DNA of 64,000 nt from Kiritimatiellia bacterium (lineage in GTDB: Bacteria > Verrucomicrobiota > Kiritimatiellia > UBA8416 > JABMPJ01). Each line of letters begins with the position of its first letter. Position 1 is the first letter of the stretch. The notes under the pieces are model-generated. The model saw only the letters and a list, made by a program, of their open reading frames with translations. It was not told the DNA's origin and did not search any database. Made by a program: the position numbers and the translations under genes. Shown piece after piece: positions 50,935 through 58,043 of the stretch. Where the stretch lies: positions 1-64,000 of the forward strand of contig JASLOA010000020.1 of the NCBI GenBank assembly GCA_030745755.1, given 5' to 3'.

Positions 50935-51558
50935 CTAAAGAATTTCTACCCGTCGACCGACGATCCTGAGCCGGTCGGCGGCGAGGAGGCGCAGGGCTTC
51001 CGGATAGGCCTTATGTTCTTCGACCTGAATGCGCGCGTGCAGCGTCTCGGCCGTGTCGTCCGGCTCGACCGGCACACAGCGCTGCACAATAATAGGGCCC
51101 GTATCCGTGCCTTCGTCAACGAAGTGTACCGTGCAGCCTGCCACCCGGGTGCCGTAGTCGAGGGCCTGTTTCCAGGATGCAACCCCGGGAAAGGCCGGCA
51201 GCAGGGCGGGGTGGATGTTGAGAACGCGGTGTGGGAAGGCGGCCAACATGGCGGGTTTGACGATGCGCATGAAGCCGGCCAGAACGACACACTCGGCGCC
51301 ATAATCCTTCAGCACGCGGATATACTCCTGCTCCGCATCGCCTTCCAGCTTGGTCTTGAAGGGGGCGCCGCTGATGTACTGGGCGGGGATCCCGTGCGTG
51401 GCGGCGCGCTCCAGAATGCGGGCATCCTCGACATCCGTCAGCACACACACCACCTCGGCATCCAATGTGCCGGCTGCGATAGCGTCGATGATCGACTGTG
51501 CATTGCTGCCGCTACCCGACCCCAATACACCAATCTTCAGTTTCTGTCCTGTGGCCAT
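50935..51558 (-). CDS. purN: Phosphoribosylglycinamide formyltransferase
   Basis: A 207-residue enzyme that formylates GAR with 10-formyl-tetrahydrofolate in purine synthesis. The nucleotide loop [26 protein letters not shown], the catalytic [10 protein letters not shown] (usual HPSLLPxFxG) and [17 protein letters not shown] with its Asp are all present. In many bacteria the loop is SGxGSNxQ; here it is GSGSGSNAQ. It lies 85 bases before hisG on the same strand, downstream of tRNA-Val and a cluster of repeats. Confidence 0.93.
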   Translation of the reverse strand: MATGQKLKIGVLGSGSGSNAQSIIDAIAAGTLDAEVVCVLTDVEDARILERAATHGIPAQYISGAPFKTKLEGDAEQEYIRVLKDYGAECVVLAGFMRIVKPAMLAAFPHRVLNIHPALLPAFPGVASWKQALDYGTRVAGCTVHFVDEGTDTGPIIVQRCVPVEPDDTAETLHARIQVEEHKAYPEALRLLAADRLRIVGRRVEIL

Positions 51559-51569
51559 GCCTTATCTCC

Positions 51570-51685
51570 TGGCCTGCCGAGCCGTCTTGTCGCGCCGCAG
51601 CCCATAGGGCGTAGGCGGAAGCCTCGCGGCGCGACACATCGCAAAGCTGGCCTGCCAAGCCGTAGTCTCGCAGCGCGACACATCG
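51570..51685. repeat. 38-bp direct repeat, first unit split by hairpin element C5
   Basis: Unit 2 (51648-51685) starts TGGCCTGCCAAGCCGT and ends GCGCGACACATCG. Unit 1 is the same with about three changes but is cut in two: 51570-51585 and 51620-51641, with 34 bases of C5 between. Unit 2 thus shows the empty site. A half core of the MITE family (GCTCGGAATGAC) follows near 51708. Confidence 0.82.
51586..51619 (+). mobile_element. 33-bp AGC-hairpin element, copy C5
   Basis: 34 bases, 29 of 33 aligned positions identical to reversed C6 with one extra G. It starts CTTGTC, ends GGCGGA and is followed by AGC. The outer stem is TC(G)CGCC/GGCGGA with a bulged G, the inner stem GCCC/GGGC with an ATA loop. 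Inserted in unit 1 of a direct repeat. Confidence 0.85.
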
Positions 51686-51730
51686 TCCGCCTCCGCATTC
51701 CTCGCAAGCTCGGAATGACTACGGCGTGAC

Positions 51731-51765
51731 AGCCTTCGCTCTCCGCTGCGCTGCGAGCGAAGGCT
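51731..51765. terminator. Hairpin directly after tRNA-Val
   Basis: AGCCTTCGCT (51731-51740) pairs with AGCGAAGGCT (51756-51765), a 10-bp stem around 15 bases. The stem begins at the final A of the tRNA's CCA. No T-run. A similar hairpin follows tRNA-Phe, so it may be a tRNA 3' processing or termination signal, or a dispersed repeat. Confidence 0.5.
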
Positions 51766-51841
51766 GGTGGGCGATGAGGGACTTGAACCCCCGACAACCT
51801 GGGTGTAAACCAGGTGCTCTAGCCAACTGAGCTAATCGCCC
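51765..51841 (-). tRNA. tRNA-Val (anticodon TAC)
   Basis: The minus strand folds as a full cloverleaf. Acceptor GGGCGAT/ATCGCCC, D arm TAGCTCAGTTGGCTAGAGC, anticodon stem ACCTGG/CCAGGT around loop TTTACAC (anticodon TAC), T arm with GGTTCAAGTCC, discriminator A and an encoded CCA. A well-formed promoter lies 18 bases upstream. Confidence 0.95.
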
Positions 51842-51859
51842 GCTCAATGAAGGGCAGGC

Positions 51860-51888
51860 ATGGTAGATGACTGGCAGGCAGGCTTCAA
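51860..51888 (-). promoter_or_regulatory. tRNA-Val promoter
   Basis: On the minus strand TTGAAG, 17 bases, TACCAT, ending 18 bases before the tRNA 5' end. The tRNA-Phe array has the same spacing, which supports both calls. Confidence 0.6.
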
Positions 51889-52058
51889 GTCTGGATTGAG
51901 CGTTTTGCGTAGCAGTGCAAGAACGCCTGATGCGCTCCTTCCTCGTCACGTGCTCGCTCTTCCTGCTACGCTCTCCCATAGACCTACAAAATTTTGCGTT
52001 GCACATCGCACAATAATAGGGACTGCTTGAACGTCTTTAGATAAAGGAGTCTGGGAGG

Positions 52059-53534
52059 ATGACGGTACTGTCGAAACAGCGGAGGGTGGGTATCACGCGG
52101 TTGGAGGTGGTGTTTGGCGTCACGATTGTGGCGCTGATCGCTGTCTTTGTCCTGCTGCTTGGCCCGCGGGAGAACCGGGGAACAGACTCGGGGGCATCGG
52201 CGGATGAGTTGGCGTCTGACGATTCGGTGTCCGCATCCTCAGTCTACTCCGGGTCCAACTTCGCCTACGATGACGGGGATCTGTCATCAGCCGACGATTA
52301 CGCCGCAGGCAATAACGCAGCCGCGGACATGATGGCGTGGGAGCGGGAGCTGTCCCGCGAAGCGGCCAATCGCGCACCCGCCACAACGTCCGTGGCTACG
52401 CGCGACGCGGTCGTGGTCGGCACGGAACTGCGTGCGTACTTCGGTAAGGCGCTTCCCGCCGAGGGTGCTCCGAACTGGGATCGCTTCATCGCCCTCTCCC
52501 GCGACCTCGATGCCGGCCTGTTCCCCGAGGCCTGGAGCCTGCTCCAGGAGCAGCCCTGGTCGCGCGCCAAGGACGAGGCGGTCGAGCTGTTTGTACTGCA
52601 GTGGTCTTCGCGTGACCCCGAGGCCGCCATTGAGTTTGCCATGACAATCGGAAGCAGCCGCCAGCGGCACACCGTACTCGCGACGGCGACGGAGGCATGG
52701 GCAACCCGTGACCCGGAAGGCGCGCTGGCCTGGTACCACGGGCGGATAGCCGACGGGTTGAAGCCGGTCGGTCAGTCCCATTTTCTCGAGGGACTCTACG
52801 CCAGCGCTCCTGACACAGCGCTTGCGCTGATCTGGGAAATGGATGACCTGCGCAGACAGGAGGGACTGCTCCGCGCCCTGTTCCTGTCCTCACGCGAGGA
52901 GCATGAGCAGGGGGCTGCGCAGCTCAAGAGCATGTTCGACCTGTCCGAAGATCCCGCCCAGCGCGAGATGCTGGCCCGCATGGTCGCGGGCACCTGGGCC
53001 GCCGATGATCCCATGCGCGCCATCGCCTGGGCTTCCGAGCTGGAGGATGAGCCCGACGTGCAAGAGCGCGTCATTATGACCGCCCTGCAGAGCTGGGGGC
53101 GGCGCGAGCCGGGGACGGCCATGGAGTGGCTGCTGGAGCAGGAGCTGCCCCAGACGAGCCGGGGCGCCGTCTATCACATCGCCAAGAGTTGGTCGCGCGA
53201 CAATCCGGCCGGGCTTCGCGAGTGGGTGCGGGAGGCATCCCCCTCGCACACGCGCGACACGGTTATCGCCTCACACGTCCAGGATCTGCGCTACCGCGAT
53301 CCGGCCACGGCCCTGCGGGTGGCTGAACAGATGACCAACGAGAAGGAACGCTACAAGCTCATGTCTTCCGTGGCCGACCGTTGGATAAGGTCCGACCGCG
53401 CCGCCGCGGCGCCCGCCATCCTCAGCTCCGGCATGCCCGACGCGATGAAGCGCAAGTATGCTATGCAGCTCATTCCTAAGGGCCAGAAGGTGGGCGGAAG
53501 GAAGAAGGGCGACAGGAAGAAGCCATCGTCCTGA
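52059..53534 (+). CDS. Prepilin-like, helical-repeat protein of unknown function
   Basis: A 491-residue protein. Residues 12-31, GITRLEVVFGVTIVALIAVF, fit a prepilin-type signal (Gly at -1, Glu at +5) followed by a membrane helix. Then comes a Ser/Asp-rich linker (about 35-110) and helical units of about 35 residues, each with Trp and an Asp-Pro turn: SRDPEAAIEFA, TRDPEGALAWYH, ADDPMRAIAWASE, RREPGTAMEWLLE, SRDNPAGLREWV and YRDPATALRVAE. The tail is basic (GGRKKGDRKKPSS). I do not recognise a named family. It has AAAGGAG nine bases before the ATG. Confidence 0.7.
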   Translation: MTVLSKQRRVGITRLEVVFGVTIVALIAVFVLLLGPRENRGTDSGASADELASDDSVSASSVYSGSNFAYDDGDLSSADDYAAGNNAAADMMAWERELSREAANRAPATTSVATRDAVVVGTELRAYFGKALPAEGAPNWDRFIALSRDLDAGLFPEAWSLLQEQPWSRAKDEAVELFVLQWSSRDPEAAIEFAMTIGSSRQRHTVLATATEAWATRDPEGALAWYHGRIADGLKPVGQSHFLEGLYASAPDTALALIWEMDDLRRQEGLLRALFLSSREEHEQGAAQLKSMFDLSEDPAQREMLARMVAGTWAADDPMRAIAWASELEDEPDVQERVIMTALQSWGRREPGTAMEWLLEQELPQTSRGAVYHIAKSWSRDNPAGLREWVREASPSHTRDTVIASHVQDLRYRDPATALRVAEQMTNEKERYKLMSSVADRWIRSDRAAAAPAILSSGMPDAMKRKYAMQLIPKGQKVGGRKKGDRKKPSS

Positions 53535-53617
53535 CCCTGCAAACTGCCCGTGTGGACGCCACACTCTCAATACCACTTGCGCCCTCTACCCAAGTGGCCG
53601 AAAGGACTATCCAATGA

Positions 53618-53806
53618 GCAGCGTGTGCCGCCGCCGAAGGCCATGCTGACGTGGTGGTGGCCGCTCTCCTGGCCGCCGGTGCCGATCCCGGCATGCAGGA
53701 TGCCGACGGCGACAGCGCACGAGACTTCGCTACTCAACGTGGGCACACGGCCCTCGCGGAGCTGATTGCCGAGGCCCAGGAAGCAGGAAAGACTCGGTCG
53801 GAGTAA
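53618..53806 (+). pseudogene. Ankyrin-repeat remnant
   Basis: An open stretch after a TGA reads GHADVVVAALLAAGADPGMQ, then DADGDSARDFATQRGHTALA and ELIAEAQEAGKTRSE before a TAA. The pattern (xGHADVVxxLLxAGADPxxxDxDGxTxxxxAxxxGHxxLxELL) is that of ankyrin repeats, here about one and a half units. There is no start codon or leader and an in-frame stop cuts it off upstream. It is best read as the surviving 3' end of a lost ankyrin gene. The rest of 53535-53842 holds nothing else recognisable. Confidence 0.75.
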
Positions 53807-53807
53807 G

Positions 53808-53836
53808 TTGAACGCTTGCCCGGCATGTGACATACT
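53808..53836 (+). promoter_or_regulatory. Predicted promoter of the M48 protease gene
   Basis: TTGAAC, 17 bases, CATACT; the ATG follows six bases later with no Shine-Dalgarno sequence. Confidence 0.35.
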
Positions 53837-53842
53837 GCAGCC

Positions 53843-55189
53843 ATGACTGCAACACGCTCCGCTCTCTCTCGTCGACAGTTTATCGGACTGTCCGGCGCCA
53901 CGGCCGCTGTGACGGTCGTTGGCGGCTGCGCGACCAATCCGGTCACGGGCCGGCGCCAGCTTATGTTCCTTTCCGAGTCCGCTGAGATCAGCATGGACAA
54001 GGAACGTGCCCCCCATCAGTTCTCCGCGGACTACGGTGCCCTGCAGGATGCACGGCTGGCCCAGTATGTCAGCGAAGTCGGCTCCAAACTGGCCGTCAAA
54101 ACGCACCGACCCGACATGCCGTATGACTTCCAGTCGCTCAATGCCAGCTATGTGAATGCCTATACCTTCCCCGGCGGCAGCATGGCCGTGACGCGTGGCA
54201 TTCTGTTGGGCATGGAGAACGAGGCAGAATTGGCCGCCGTGCTGGGTCATGAGTTGGGACATGTGAATGCCCGGCATACCGCCCAACGCATGACCAAGGG
54301 GCTGCTGTCCCAGGCCATCGTCGCGGGGGTGACCATGTACATCGCCGAGGAGCACGAGAAGTACGCGTCGTTGGCGTACGGACTGGGTGGAATCGGTGCC
54401 GGAGCGTTGCTGGCCCGCTACAGCCGTGGCAATGAGAGGGAGGCCGATGCGCTGGGCATGGAGTACATGACCCAGGCGGGGTATTCCCCGCAAGGCATGG
54501 TGGGTCTCATGGATATGCTGAATGGCCTGCACAAGCGCAAGCCGGACCTGCTCCAGCGGATGTTCTCGTCGCACCCGATGAGCTCAGAGCGGTATGCCGA
54601 TGCCATGGCGGCCATGAATGGCAAGTACAACGTCGCTCGCTCGCTGCTGCTTGGCCGTGAGCGTTACATGGACATGACTGCCGGCCTGCGGAAGATTGAG
54701 GGCGCCATCAAGCTGCTGCAGGATGGTGATCTGGCCATGATGAAACAGAAGTTCGATCAGGCCCTGGTCGCGTACACAGGGGCTCTGAGGATTGCTCCGA
54801 AGGATTACGCCGGCCTGCTCTCAATGGCCAAATGCCAGATGGCGCTGGGCAAGAAGAAGGAAGCGCAGAGATTCGTCGAGCGGGCCCAGTCCGTCTATCC
54901 GGGTGAGCCGCACGCGGTCCATGTTGCAGGCATGGTGAGCCTCGCCTCGCGCCAGTTCGCCGCCGCCCACGCCGCCTTCGCCGCCTATGACAAGGCGCTG
55001 CCCGGCAATCCCAGTACCGCGTTTCACGACGGTACGGCATTAGAGGGTATGGGCCGCAAGGAAGATGCCGCCCGCCGCTACGCCCACTATCTGCGCGCTA
55101 CACAGCAGGGCAAAGAAGCCCGGCACGCCCACCAGCGACTCATCGACTGGGGCTACATCAAGCCCGCTCCCGCAGGGCACGCGGAGTAA
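53843..55189 (+). CDS. M48-family metalloprotease with TPR tail, Tat-type lipoprotein
   Basis: A 448-residue protein like BepA/LoiP. The N terminus has a twin-Arg stretch SRRQFIGLSG and a lipobox VVGGC (Cys about 29), so it may be a Tat-exported lipoprotein. The M48 domain (about 45-275) has the zinc motif LGHELGHVNARHTAQR and the third ligand region NEREADALG, plus FSSHPMSSERYADAM. The C-terminal part (about 300-435) is TPR-like (MKQKFDQALVAYTGALRIAP). BepA helps outer-membrane protein assembly and removes misfolded LptD/BamA, so an envelope quality-control role is likely. A ankyrin remnant precedes it. Confidence 0.87.
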   Translation: MTATRSALSRRQFIGLSGATAAVTVVGGCATNPVTGRRQLMFLSESAEISMDKERAPHQFSADYGALQDARLAQYVSEVGSKLAVKTHRPDMPYDFQSLNASYVNAYTFPGGSMAVTRGILLGMENEAELAAVLGHELGHVNARHTAQRMTKGLLSQAIVAGVTMYIAEEHEKYASLAYGLGGIGAGALLARYSRGNEREADALGMEYMTQAGYSPQGMVGLMDMLNGLHKRKPDLLQRMFSSHPMSSERYADAMAAMNGKYNVARSLLLGRERYMDMTAGLRKIEGAIKLLQDGDLAMMKQKFDQALVAYTGALRIAPKDYAGLLSMAKCQMALGKKKEAQRFVERAQSVYPGEPHAVHVAGMVSLASRQFAAAHAAFAAYDKALPGNPSTAFHDGTALEGMGRKEDAARRYAHYLRATQQGKEARHAHQRLIDWGYIKPAPAGHAE

Positions 55190-55206
55190 GATGTGCTACG
55201 GGGTGA

Positions 55207-55233
55207 AGCCTTGCTGCGCTGCGAGCGAAGGCT
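55207..55233. terminator. Hairpin directly after tRNA-Phe
   Basis: AGCCTT (55207-55212) pairs with AAGGCT (55228-55233). The stretch GCTGCGCTGCGAGCGAAGGC is identical to the one after tRNA-Val, and again the stem starts at the A of CCA. It also lies just after the convergent M48 gene. Confidence 0.5.
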
Positions 55234-55308
55234 GGTGGCGAGACCCAGAATTGAACTGGGGACACGTGGATTTTCAGTCCACTGCTCTACCAACTGAGCT
55301 ATCTCGCC
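55233..55308 (-). tRNA. tRNA-Phe (anticodon GAA)
   Basis: A complete cloverleaf on the minus strand. Acceptor GGCGAGA/TCTCGCC, D arm TAGCTCAGTTGGTAGAGC, anticodon stem GTGGA/TCCAC around CTGAAAA (anticodon GAA), T arm with AGTTCAATTCT, discriminator A and encoded CCA. It lacks a clear promoter of its own; the nearest one is upstream of the decayed copy at 55364-55431. Confidence 0.95.
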
Positions 55309-55363
55309 ATGTCTTTCTGTCAGTAGTGAGACTACTGACCTCATCCGTTTGGCTTGCGCCGCA

Positions 55364-55431
55364 GTGGACCACTGCTTCCGCCTTCGCCCTTCGGGCTACG
55401 GCGGACAAGCTACCAACTGAGCTATCTCGCC
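55364..55431 (-). pseudogene. Decayed tandem copy of tRNA-Phe split by hairpin element C6
   Basis: The last 22 bases (55410-55431) are identical to the first 22 of tRNA-Phe, and 55369-55376 and 55364-55368 match its next part and anticodon stem. Compared with the intact gene, eight bases covering the anticodon loop are missing (stem GTGGA joins CCAC directly) and 33 bases (55377-55409) are inserted. The variable loop, T arm and 3' acceptor strand are gone. A promoter lies 18 bases upstream. Confidence 0.85.
55377..55409 (-). mobile_element. 33-bp AGC-hairpin element, copy C6 (reference copy)
   Basis: Exactly 33 bases. Reversed, it starts CTTG, forms outer stem TCCGCC/GGCGGA and inner stem GCCC/GGGC around a GAA loop, and is followed by AGC. 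The intact tRNA-Phe nearby reads straight across the junction, so both boundaries are fixed to the base and no target duplication is present. Confidence 0.9.
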
Positions 55432-55449
55432 GTGATGGAAATGGCCCGC

Positions 55450-55478
55450 AATGTACCGTGCTCAGGTATCGGAATCAA
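55450..55478 (-). promoter_or_regulatory. tRNA-Phe array promoter
   Basis: On the minus strand TTGATT, 17 bases, TACATT, ending 18 bases before the 5' end of the decayed copy. The same spacing holds for tRNA-Val. The -35 box lies in the last codons of the YgbA-like gene. Confidence 0.6.
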
Positions 55479-55809
55479 CACCTTTTTGGTCTGGCCCGAC
55501 TTGTCGTTGTTTGGACTGCTTCTCATGTACCAGGTGTCGTATTCCCTGCACGGGATGGTGCAGGAGCATGCGGGGGCCGGCGTAGCGCATGACGGCGGTG
55601 ATGCGTTCGCGCATGGCGGGCTTGTAGCAGTGGGTGGGGCACTGGCGGCAGGTGGGTTTGTCTTCGCCATAACGGCAGCGCGCCAGGCGTTCCTTTGCAT
55701 AGGCCAACAAGGCGCTACAGTCCTCGCAGAGCGGGTCTGTGTGACCATGCCCTTTGCAGAACAGGTGGATCATCGCCTCTATCGTGTTCTGTTCCTTCTG
55801 CAGGCTCAT
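55462..55809 (-). CDS. YgbA-like (nitrous oxide-stimulated promoter family) protein
   Basis: A 115-residue Cys-rich protein. The pattern HLFCKGHGH, LCEDCSALLAYAKERLARC, GEDKPTCRQCPTHCYKP and AMRERITAVMRYAGPRML matches the YgbA family almost end to end. About eight Cys residues, several in CxxC spacing, suggest a metal or Fe-S site. YgbA has been linked to growth under nitrosative stress in enteric bacteria; the mechanism is not clear. It overlaps the SLC12-like transporter gene by four bases, so the two are coupled. Length normal. Confidence 0.85.
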   Translation of the reverse strand: MSLQKEQNTIEAMIHLFCKGHGHTDPLCEDCSALLAYAKERLARCRYGEDKPTCRQCPTHCYKPAMRERITAVMRYAGPRMLLHHPVQGIRHLVHEKQSKQRQVGPDQKGVDSDT

Positions 55810-58010
55810 GCGTGTAGACTCATATCGCCGGCACTGTAGACGAAGAGAACGTTTGGCAGCCCTATGACCTGTGCTTTCATCTGATCGAGCATGCCCGTCT
55901 CCTGCTCACGGGGATCGGGTAGTCCCAGGATGACGAGAGCAGCAGTGGCGCTCTCGCGCTGCAGCACCGAGCTGAAGTCGCCGTTGTCGATGACGACGAC
56001 GGGGTCGCACGGAATACGGACATCCTCGGAAAGTTCGTGCAGATGGGTCAGCGTCTCTTCACGTCCCGCCTCGCTCTTGAGCATACGCACGATGCGTATA
56101 CGTCGCCCTCGCATATCAGGGTCACTGCAGAGCAGGTGGGCCAGCAGGAGCATCAGGTGCCCGTTGCTGCCTTTGCCCTGCCACCAGATGTCGATCGAAC
56201 CCGGCCGCAGGGCCCAGATGTCTTTGGGCGGCTGGTGGCTGTAGAAGACCGCCATGCTTCGGCCAAGACGGGCAACGGTGCGCATGTCCTCTTCGAAGAT
56301 GGCATCACGCTCCGGATTGGTGTTCCAGCCGAACAGCACCATGTTTGGGCGCAAGGCACCGAGTCCGCAACACTGGATCAATGAGGAGATACCTTCGGTC
56401 AGTCTTGGTGCGATGGTAACAACGGGGAAAGCTTCCAGGTTGTTATCGGCCACGAGCTTTCTCAGGGTGCGCTGTACATTGCCGTGTCGATCCAGTAACT
56501 CAGCCGGCGAACCCACGAGCACGTTTCCAAGCATCAGGAGTCCATGCTTGCCGGCCAGGCGCTGCCCCATGGCTGCTATATAGAGGCGTTCCCGACTGCT
56601 GCCACCGAGTACAAGAATGGCCGGTCGCCAGTTCCTGATGTGATACTCACTCTGCTGTAGCGCCAGCAGGTTGCGCCGGACACGTTCGAATATGGTCCCG
56701 CTGACCACGTCCCCCCACGATGTTGTCAGCCGCTGACGTCGCAGCGTCAGATAGATGGCGCTCATGGTGATGACGGCCATGATGGCCCAGTAGGGGCTGA
56801 TCAGGAGCATGACGGCACCGCAGAAAAGCGCACCGGCGAGTGAGACCAGCCAATGGCACCAACGGAACGTGGGGCGATAACTCGGGTTGCCGCTGAACCC
56901 TTCGAAGAACGTCGCGAGGTTGATCGCCCCGTACGTGATCATGAAGAACATGGTTATGACTGGAGCAATCGCATTCAAGTCGCCCAGCATGACGCCCGCC
57001 TGGGCGATGGCGAAGGAGAGTATGGTTGCCCGCCGTGGCTCACCGGCATCGCCGCTGCCCTTGGCGAAGAAGCCGAGCAAGGGCAGTACCTTGTCACGCG
57101 CCAGGGCCTGGAGAATCCGTGGCGCTCCCATCATGCTGCCCAGGGCCGAGGAGAGCGTGGCGGCCAACACGCCCAGGATGATGAGAAGCGAAACCAGTGC
57201 GCGCTTGGATACGATCATTGAATCGGCGAGCAGGTCGGCGCGCGGCACCGCTCCCCCAAGCAGAAAGGCGAACGAGATGTAGACGATGCCTGTGAAGAGG
57301 ATGGCCAGCAAGGTGCCGCGCGGTATGGCCCGTCCCGGATCTTTCAGGTCGCCGGACATGTTGGCACCCGCCATGATGCCGGTGACGGCGGGAAAGAAGA
57401 GCGCAAACATGGTCCAGTAGTGCTCGCCGGTGGCATAGCTGCTGGACCAGTTGGCGTTGAGAAGCGCGGGGTCCCATGCGCGCAGTGCCCCCGCAACAAA
57501 AGATGCAATGGCGAGCATAAGAAGGCCCAGGATCCCATACTGAACCTTAATGGTCCATCCCGCGCCGATATAGACACACACAAATACCACCACGTTCACA
57601 ACAGTGGCTACGAGCCGTGGCGCGGCGGCAAAGGCGGGCACCACGGCCAGCAGTGCTTCCGTGAAACCAATGACATACAATGCCACTGCGATGGCCTGAG
57701 AGATGTAGAAGACCACACCAATCGCGCCGCCGAACTCGATTCCAAGCGACCGGCTGATCAGGTAGTAGGCGCCGCCCCCCTTAACCTGGGTGTTCGTAGC
57801 AATGGCGGAGAGCGAGAGGGCGGTGAGTGTCGTGATGAGCTTGGCGGTGAGCACAATCAGGATGGCGCGGAGTATGCCGGCATTACCGACCACTTCGCCG
57901 AAGCGCAAGAACATGATCACGCCGAGGATCGTCAGTGTGCAGGGGGTGAACACACCGCCGAATGTTCCGAATCGGGCGGCAGCGCTCTTTTCTTCAGGTT
58001 GTTGTGCCAT
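55806..58010 (-). CDS. SLC12-like cation-chloride cotransporter / APC-family transporter
   Basis: A 734-residue protein. The N-terminal 430 residues form about twelve membrane helices of the APC fold (FGGVFTPCTLTILGVIMFLR, VKGGGAYYLISRSLGIEFGG, FFPAVTGIMAGANMSGDLKDP, SSALGSMMGAPRILQALARD). The C-terminal 300 residues are soluble and resemble the SLC12 tail (RPAILVLGGSS, SIDIWWQGKGSNGHLMLLLA). FPAVTGIMAGANMSGDL corresponds to a segment conserved in NKCC/KCC. Chloride-coupled K+ or Na+ movement is the family activity; amino-acid transport is the alternative. It has GGAGGG before the ATG and precedes a K+ uptake pair on the same strand. Confidence 0.8.
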   Translation of the reverse strand: MAQQPEEKSAAARFGTFGGVFTPCTLTILGVIMFLRFGEVVGNAGILRAILIVLTAKLITTLTALSLSAIATNTQVKGGGAYYLISRSLGIEFGGAIGVVFYISQAIAVALYVIGFTEALLAVVPAFAAAPRLVATVVNVVVFVCVYIGAGWTIKVQYGILGLLMLAIASFVAGALRAWDPALLNANWSSSYATGEHYWTMFALFFPAVTGIMAGANMSGDLKDPGRAIPRGTLLAILFTGIVYISFAFLLGGAVPRADLLADSMIVSKRALVSLLIILGVLAATLSSALGSMMGAPRILQALARDKVLPLLGFFAKGSGDAGEPRRATILSFAIAQAGVMLGDLNAIAPVITMFFMITYGAINLATFFEGFSGNPSYRPTFRWCHWLVSLAGALFCGAVMLLISPYWAIMAVITMSAIYLTLRRQRLTTSWGDVVSGTIFERVRRNLLALQQSEYHIRNWRPAILVLGGSSRERLYIAAMGQRLAGKHGLLMLGNVLVGSPAELLDRHGNVQRTLRKLVADNNLEAFPVVTIAPRLTEGISSLIQCCGLGALRPNMVLFGWNTNPERDAIFEEDMRTVARLGRSMAVFYSHQPPKDIWALRPGSIDIWWQGKGSNGHLMLLLAHLLCSDPDMRGRRIRIVRMLKSEAGREETLTHLHELSEDVRIPCDPVVVIDNGDFSSVLQRESATAALVILGLPDPREQETGMLDQMKAQVIGLPNVLFVYSAGDMSLHA

Positions 58011-58043
58011 ATGGCAACACCCTCCATGTTTCCCGGGGCCGGT

